Part shown: positions 39,701-48,700 of the stretch, one piece after another
Layout: every line of letters starts with the position of its first letter
How positions within the stretch are numbered: the first letter of the stretch is position 1
From: Ooceraea biroi
Lineage: Eukaryota; Arthropoda; Insecta; Hymenoptera; Formicidae
DNA: 64,000 nt
Assembly: GCF_003672135.1 (NCBI RefSeq)
Contig: NC_039516.1
Location: 2,277,838-2,341,837 of the forward strand
Direction of reading: 5' to 3'
The notes under the pieces: model-generated
Database searches by the model: none
Told to the model about the DNA's origin: nothing
Seen by the model: only the letters and a program-made list of their open reading frames with translations
Translations under genes and position numbers: made by a program

Positions 39701-42700
39701 TAATTTGCGGCGATAAGACGTAGTGTCTCGTGTTCGCAGTTGCGCGACAGATGCGGTAACGGACTCGGGGAATCGACTTGCGTTACACTTTGCGCTAGCG
39801 ATAAAAGCGATATGAAAATCAAGCGTTTGTCTTCGGAGATCCATCCTGCAGGATTTTCGTGGAGCTCGCGGCCATTCGAAGCGCGATTCGAAGCGGCACG
39901 GTAATGAATCACGAAAACAAAGTTACGCACGAAGCCGCGAGACATTGTTTTCAACGCGGTGCAATCTCTTTCTCGAGGTTTTTCCCGCTTGCTTGCGTTC
40001 CGCAACCGGCAACAGGCATCGTCCGATTGCGGAACCAAGTAAGTACCAACAAGTGTGCAAGTACGAGCGCGCGTGCCGCGAGGATTGCGCTTCAACTCTT
40101 CCTCTTATACATAGGTTGCATTCGCTATTGTGTACACAATGGGGCGCGCGGTCCCTTGAGAATCGGAACGCGATTGATAATGCGAGCTCGCTGCATCTCG
40201 CGTGACGCAATAATCGCACACGTCGGGACGCGACGAAGGATAAGACACTCCAGTTGGCGACTCGAGTGTCGCTCCTTCGTCCGATGACGAGACGTCCCTC
40301 TAATTATCGCGACACCCGACACTCCACCGATCGTACTTTCTGCCCAGTCGAGGCGCAAGTTATAAGGATTCACGTTCCGACTGGACGTCAGATTGAAATT
40401 GACGCGAGCGTGCCTGAGAATGAAGGCATTCTCAAACGTTACGCGGACAATTCCGTCCAGGAGTCTCTGCGAAAGCATTTTTAACGCGCACGATCGATCG
40501 AATGTAGCGAGCACGCGGAGCAATAACAATGTTTTCACATCGCTGACTCCTCGTGCGCCTTTCGTGCCGCGGATAAGGCGCGCGATGATATCTCCCAGCT
40601 ACGGCGGGAATCCTAATGATTCCAGAAAAGCGTAGAGGCTCACCTATCTGCTTCGAGGCGTACTGCTGAAGTAGACGCGTCCGTTTCTTCTCATATCCCT
40701 TTTGCGTGATATCTCCTGCAACAGTGTGGAAATAGCTTAATTAATGTCTAAAAAAATCGGTCCAATCTAAAACCGAATTTGCATTCGCACTTAATACCGC
40801 TACATACGTGCGGCTCGGACGCACGACGGCGAAGCTCTCTCGTCTTCGTCGTTGTACCTTATGATCGCGCGAAAGCGCTCTTATTGAGACGCGACTCGAA
40901 AACCGCGTGTTCTCTCCCATCATAAATTCGTCTTCCACAACATTTACGAGAAATGGAGAGCATTTAGAAGTGTGTGTATTACGCATGTACGCGATATTGA
41001 CGGCACGATCACGATGCGATGCCGGGGAAGGTGGTATTTGAAAAGTGGAGTATCTCGTTACGGATGGAAGCGAGAAGATGCGGATAAACAACGCGGGATA
41101 AGCAGCAGCCAGGCAGTAACGTGTACCTCGTGTAACGCACATCACGTGAATACCGTGCCGGCGGTGTAATTTTTCAGTCGCCGTGAATAAACCGCGCGAT
41201 TAACGATCGCGCGCAGGATCGAACGGGCGTTTTCAGGATTGAATTTTAGATCGATGCACGCTTGGCTGCTGCCGTCGCGGCCGGTGCTCCGCTGCTGACG
41301 CAGCTCGCGCTCGCGCTCGCGTTCCCCGCGTGCACGATGCAAAACTGGTTGGCGTACTCGCGCGCCTTTCGTCACGCCTCGTAACTCGAGAAAACGCCGA
41401 AGAATCGATCCTAACGGCCGAGACACGATTTTTCCGACGACGTGCGCGAAACGGAACCGGGCCACCACGATTACACTAATCGACATATTCGAGCGATCGC
41501 CGATGCGAAAACCAGATCGCCTTCGCCTGTACGCGACGATTTGTCGAGGGAAAAGCGACGCGGTATGTGAGCGTGCATAAATTCCGCCTGGCGTCTGCGA
41601 AGTCTCCTTGCGAAAAGCAATGCAGCTCGAATGGACGGCGAAGGAAACGATAGAGTACTTTACCTTCTAAAACTTGAACGTGGATTTCATATCTCTCGCG
41701 TTTAATCGCCGGAATTCTTTTCTTTCCGGAAAGCAACAAGTTTCGATTTCGTTAGGAAAAGAATTGTAATTTTGTTGTTCGTATTTTGAAAAAAAAGAGT
41801 TAATTACGCGGGGATGAGCGAGCCTTCGAAGGAAGTAGCGAAAGCCGCCGGTTGAACTACGATCATGATATGCGTGCAGGCTCGCGATCGAGCAAGAAGC
41901 TTACCGAAACCGATCGGGAAACGCGTTGCGCAATTAACGTCGACGGACGTGAAGTAACGGCCGAGTAAAGGATAGACATAGATAGATGGAACGCGTAGAG
42001 AACGCTCGTAATCGCCGCGATTCAATTGCGTGTTATTCAATAAAGGCTGGATATAACTCGCAGACCTCTAAAGCCGAGATTATGCGATCATGGACTGTTG
42101 CTATTAATGAAACGAGAATCGAACGATGCAAGGAAAATACATAATTAGATTTCTAAAAAAGATGCTTCATTGTGTGCATCCGCGAAATACAAGTGAGATC
42201 ACACAGGAAATTAGATATCATTAGGTTTTTCCAGTGTTTTCTTCATTCATTCTCGCATCTTTAATTAGAAAAAAAACAACTCCAGCCCAGCCCAGTTTCT
42301 AGAACCGGTGATCATAGTTTAGATCTTACTGGGGCGTTTCCTCAAGGACGAGCACTTGCGCACGAGGAAAACCGGCTGGCCAGACGTTCTTCTCAACTGC
42401 GACTTCCTGCGCAGTGGTCGCCTCCTGAGTCCGGATTTTTGCCTCTTCAGATGTTGCTGTCGCTGCTGGGGAAAGTTGACGTTCCTCCTACGCTCGTTGA
42501 AGCGAGCAGCGTCGTCGTCCTCGCTATCGGTCGACGAGAGGCATCTGTAGCCCGCGTTTGAGTTCTCGCTCTTCGATCTCTCTTTGGCAGTGCCCTTAGC
42601 AAGGAAGCTGAGGAACTGGCTACTGGCGAAGTAGTTTCCAGAAGTAGTTGTACTGGTCGTCATCATCGTCGCTGTCGACGTCATGGTTGTCATCGTCATC

Positions 42701-45700
42701 GCCGTTGTCGCCGACGGCTTCCAAATGGTTCTGCGCGTCAAGAGGCCGTTGGTCCTTAGTTCCTCGGAGAACAGCTTGTCCTCATTGAAGTCGCTGATCT
42801 TCGGCACCGGACAGGCCGACGATGAGGACGATGTCGCTGAGAAAGAACCCAGGGACGACGAGACGATCGAGTTCAGGACGTCATCCTCGCGGCGCTCGTT
42901 GAAGTCGCCCGACAGCAGCAGCTTCTGATCGTCGAATTGATCGTCCGACATGTTCGACGACCAGTCGTTGATCCTTTCTAGGATCGGGCCCTCTTCATCG
43001 GGCAAGTACCTGATTTCGCGCCAAACGCGTCGTTGACGTCTCGAGCGACGTCTCTCCGGTGGGACAAACCATACCGGACTGCTGGTGCGAGCAGCTGGCT
43101 GTTGACACTTTCTGCGCTGAGAGGTCCTCTTGCCGCTTCGGCGACGAGAACTCGAGCGTCTGGACGCGCTCGTACGCTTGAAGTAGCCCTCTGCACTCAC
43201 GCTAGGCGACGGCTTCGGTGCTTTCCGGCGGAAGAGACCGTTTCGCGTGACCCTAGAGTCAAGCAGCGACAATTTGCAATCGAGTGATCCTCGAAAATGC
43301 GATATTCGTTCGATCAGTGAAAATTCGAACTCTCGGTGCATCTGACTTGTCTCAGGCGTTTATCAAGATCTAATTAACGATTCTCTAAGAAACTATAATT
43401 TATAAAACTCAAAATAATATACTTGCTCGTTTCTTCATCGTATTTGAAATAAGGGAATAAGATTTTAACAGAGATATACACCACATGTCTGACAATCTAT
43501 CTCTGTGTGTTGAGAAAACTCGTCATTAATTTTAGTCAAATGCAGAACAGACTCCTCAATAAAAAGCTAAATACTTTGACTCGAGACTTTGAAACGAGGC
43601 GCTTTTTCATTTCCTCATTTTCACTGATCGACCGTTTATCATTACAAACTCCTAATCACCCTGGTCTGAAATCCGCGAGTTTGGCGATCCTGAGGGAGAA
43701 CCCGAAAGACGACGACGACGACGTGGTATCCTTGCTGACGGGTTTCTCCGGCGCCGAAACCGTTCTCGCGACAGTCGGTTGTGGTTTCTTCTCCTTCAAG
43801 GCGCTGTCCAAGGAATGATGGACCGAAGGATTCGAGACAGAGGTGTACGGAGGCGGCACCGGGGCCGAGACCCGAACTGGAACCGGCACCGCGTCCCTCC
43901 ATATCCTGCCGAGGCTGATACTGACGCTGGGTGGTCCTTCCGTGGAGGACTCCTGGGTCCAAAGACCGTCATGTCCGTTAGTCGTCTCGTCCCGGACATG
44001 ATCGGTGGCGATCCTGAAGGGTTTCGGCTTGGCTGTTAAAATAGGCGACGCGTCGAGCTTGAGAATCTTTAGATCCTCGGCAACCGAGTCCGCATCAGCG
44101 TGCTTGGAGAGTTTTGCGGTCTTGGGTGTGATCTTAGGTTGCTGAGGAGATTCAAGATGATCCTCGTGAAGTTTCTCACGGGAGGAGGAGCTGACCCCGT
44201 GAAGCCACTCATCATAAGTGATGGACTCGCGACTGAGGGAGCACTCTTGATTCTTCTTGAACTCTTGCTCCTTGTCGGTCTGCCGAGGGGAGACCTTATC
44301 GTTCGTCACTGGCTGCTGCACGGGAGGGTTAGCGGCGGGCTCCAGATTCTTCTGGAGGCGATTACGTCGCTTGCCGCGGTCCAGGTAGCTCTTCCTGATG
44401 GAGATTCGTTTGAAGGACTCGCTGCGCTTGAAGGAGGGCTCATTGCGGTCCTTCTTGCGGCCCACGAGCCTCCTCAGATTCTCGAAGGAGAGGGGCCTCA
44501 TGGGGCAGCGCGACCGACCTCGCCTCGCGGAAGTAGGATCGCTTACGGATTCACGTTACCTCGAGGCGGTGGTGGTTGGATACGTTCGCGCGGTGAAGAT
44601 TAATGGATGCATTTGCGAATGCTGAGCGCCATGTTAAACGCGAGAACTCGTGGGTACAAAAGGATTCCGGATGAGGAGATCGGGAAAAAGATATTTGTTA
44701 GGCCAGGTAGGATCTGGCCACCTGGAAATCCACAAAAGCGAACGTTTTGTGAAAATGTACGGATTTACGAATTCCTTTCTCCGTCTCGCTCTCGCTTCGT
44801 TTCTCCGTTTCTCCTTCTCGAATCCCTTCTCTCTTTGTTTCTCTCTTTCTCTTGCCCTCCTTGCCCTTTTACTATCCGTATCCTCCTATCCTGCTCTCTC
44901 TCACTCTCTCCTTCCTTGACGTCGTCCCTTCTCCGTCGCGCTAAGGTTCGCTAAGGTGCAACGCCGAGGTCTTCCAGTCGTGGATGATCAGCGTGGCTTT
45001 CCTTTTTCGACGCCGTGTTGCTGCGCCGCCGCCGCCACCGCCGCTGCTGCTCCTCCTCCCTCCTCCTCATTACCCTCCTCTTCCCTTTTCTCTCGTACCC
45101 TCGGCACGACCGGGATGATCATTCTACGCGAGAAGATTCGGCACGGATTGCATGAGCGTCTTCTAGAGTCAACGCACTCAAACTTGCGATGGACGTGTAT
45201 TGATTTATTCTCAAACAAGACAAATTTTATGCTTTTGACAATCTTTACCTATCATGACTTTTATTATTTGTTTGTTCTTTTGTGATTGATAATTGTTCGG
45301 AATTAAGACAATATTCAACGACAATAATAACTTTCTTACATATCGATATATTAATATGGTTTTGGTTTCGATATATTTTACCGATATTTATGTATTATTT
45401 TCAGTCCGAGTCAGTACAACAATGACTGTCAACAAACGCGAACTTTTTCTCAGATCATTATTATATATATAATTTATCAATAGCAATCTTTCCAAGCATC
45501 TTGCCTGACAATTTAACTGCCGTACTTTAAGAGCGCTTCGTCGGATACTTTCTCCGCCCTATCGGCATTTGTTTCACCCCTTTCCTCACCTCCTCCGCAG
45601 TTCTTTACGCAATATTTCTCAGCGATCCGAGTGCACTTCCATGGAATCCGTAAGAATGTTATTCTCTATATTAATTTACACTATAGATTAAATCTAATTC

Positions 45701-48700
45701 TTCCGTCTTCCGTCACTTTTTAATACTGAAGGAATTTATCAGAACCGGAATCTCATGTCGTATGATGCAAACGATGCTGACTTAAATCCAAATTTGGCAA
45801 TGTAGTGAGTACACATTTCTTCTACAGTCTGACTGCACGAGATTCGTCGTTCACGTAAAAGATAACACCAACTTTATACGCCGCCAAACTTTCTTACAGA
45901 TCTCTTGTGTAACACACTGTTCACACATAACGATTAACACAGAAGAGCAACGGAGCGCTCTATTGCTCGCTTCACGGATCTCTAACGGTCGTTCGAGATC
46001 ACCACCATGATCACCGCCACAGGCACGTATACACACCCTTTCTGGGAGTCTCGCAGGTATTTTCGCCTTTGGTCGGCGAGCAAGAGCCTCTCACTCGCGC
46101 CACGAGACACGCGAGGCGACTTTGCCGCGCGTATACAAACGCTCGCGATCGCTTCGGGTGAAGAGGAAACGTAATTTCCCGGACGAAGGACTGGCGTTCC
46201 TCCACGAGGAAGGAACGTTTTAGAAAATCGGCCCGACACGCTTGACACGCGAGCTAAGCGCGTTGCGAGATCGCGCAACGTACGAGGACGGCTCGGCGCG
46301 CGTCCGCGCGTTCGAATTCGCGCGGCGCCCGCTTCTCTCTCGCCGTCGAGGCGCGTACTCCAAGTCGCGTCGAATCACTGGCATTTTGCGCGCTCTCTGC
46401 GCTCTCAGCGACTCTCTCGTGCGCGCGGGAAGAGAGAGACAGAGATAGCAGAAAGAGAAAGGATGAGAGAGAGAGAGAGAAGAAGCTACGGGTGGGAAGC
46501 CGGCTCGCGCGTATAAAAGTCGGAGTAGGTGAGAGGACTGAACGCTGGAACGAGCGAGCGAATGAAGAAGGAGAAACGAGCGAGAGAGAAAGAAAGAGAC
46601 ATCAAGAGAGAGACGGACGAAAGAGACAGAGAGATACTGGGAGTGGTGGTGGTGGCATGTCGTCCGTCCACTCTCGCCTGCCTTCCTCGCTTGCAGCATC
46701 CCACTCTCCCTGGATCTCCATCTCGCTCGGCACCCCTGGCCGCACCGAGAACGCGTCCTGCTCGCGCGTTCTGATCCAGCGTTCCGCAGGCTCTCGCGAT
46801 CTCGACTCCGTGCCCTGCCTCTTTCCGACGGGGAAGGAGCGAGAGAGATTCTTAAGGTGGGGGATCACGAGGGTCGACCGGAGGAGTTTCGGTTCCTCCG
46901 CAGGATCAGCGCAGTCAGCGGCGGCGTAGTGCACCCGCTGCAAACCGCGACGAGCAATTATCTTCGTAATAATCTACTCCGCTCTCTCTTTCTCTCTCTT
47001 ATCCGTAGCATAAATCCCTGGTATCACGAATCTTTGTCGGTTGCACTCGCGCCTCGCGAGTGTCTTTCGTTGGCGCGCTTTGTCACCGAATTTGACTATC
47101 TTGGTAAGTCGCTGAACGCGCAAACAACGCGCCCGAACGGAGCGGAGCGGAGGCCAGCCGGGACTCGGATATAACCGCCGACTCGCCCGTAGGAAAAGCT
47201 TCAATTTATGGGTCGATTGCTCCTCGACCCTCGGAGTACCAGCGAGCAGGACGGCGATGTGGGCTCTTACTTTCCATGAATAAGATTCGAGACGCCTACG
47301 CTCGATCGCCTCGCGCGGTCCGGACGCTTCGGCATCGCCTGCGATTACGGACGAGCGAGTGGGCGGTGCGGAATTACCGCACGGCGAGATGCTTTTCAAA
47401 CTCTTTCTCTCTTCCTTTGGTCTTATCTGCCCTCTAAGGACCGCAGATTCCACATCTCGCAGTGGAGTGCGCATTAAGCAAAGAACGCGATCGATACTTT
47501 ACGGACAATCTCAATCAGCTGGACCATGAAGCAATCGTTCACTGGAACCCTGAGAGGGAAACATCGGAGAGATTTTGAGGGAATGATTCAATCAACCGGA
47601 TCTATAGTAATAGAAATCGTTCACGGCATGTTAAACCTGAAATATTAAACAAGTAATTATCTGGACACGTAATGACAATTAAGGAGCCCCACGTGGTCGT
47701 GTCTCCTTTCATCAATGACGCGATTCCCGAATTGTCGTCGGGATAATCGCGCATCGCGATCCCACATGACCGTAATTTTCGGATTCCACGGATGTTCGGC
47801 ACCGGCGATCCTAGGCGTGGTGCGGTAGACGTGGACCATTACACCATATATAGGTATATCGCCAGAACGCTGCGGAGGAGGGATACACACAATAATGGCC
47901 GATAAGCGCGAGGAGTTGTCTACGACACGCTGGCGCGTACCGGGCACACTGACTCTCAAGGCGACTCGAGGACGTTTACCCACGAAACCAGCGACCTTGA
48001 TCTTACAAACGATCCGTGAAGAAGGAGCGCCCGGTGATGCTGCGGTTCTCCCGCAGCTGCACCTGCGTCGCGTGCGACAAAATCGCCGCTAATCGACTCT
48101 GCTCTCCTCCCGCCTCTCTCTCTTTCTCTTTGCTCCGGCTCTCCTGCTGGGGCAGCAGAAAGCATGACGAGAAGATTACGTCGAAGGATTAGCCGGATAT
48201 TCATCGCGATCTTCGTTGCGTCCTGCACATTCCGAGGAACCATGTGAATGGCAAAAAGAATACCTGGACAATCATGAAAGATGAATGTAATGGTTGATAA
48301 TAAGTGACGCGATAACATTTACTTCTGTAAAAATTTCTACGACGAGCGGTATCCTATCAAGTTTCGGCGTTAGGATCGTACAATACACTCGTACGGAATC
48401 AGCGATGATCCTGCGGATTAAGCAACACCGCGTCGCAATCGTCGGCGAATCCACGGAAATCGTCGAGATAAACGCACGCGTTACCTCTAATTGGCCCTCA
48501 CATAATAACATGGCAATTATGAAATTGCACGTTGAGATTGCTTTCTATTCTTTTTCTAGGTGAACCGCCCGCTTGTGTGTCCGTATCGAGGACTAATGAC
48601 TTAATAACGCATCACGTGGCAAATATCCGGCGAAAGAACTATCGTGACGAAGACGGCGCATCCTAAGTGGCTTAAATCACCGACGAACGTCGCGAAATCA

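Noticed and set aside
44100..44603. 167-codon plus-strand frame
   Set aside because: Shadow of the nested gene's first exon on the opposite strand, which has the more protein-like composition.
46220..46943. Several open frames on both strands in GA/CT-rich sequence
   Set aside because: Low-complexity Arg/Glu/Ser repeats created by the GA-rich sequence; no domain.
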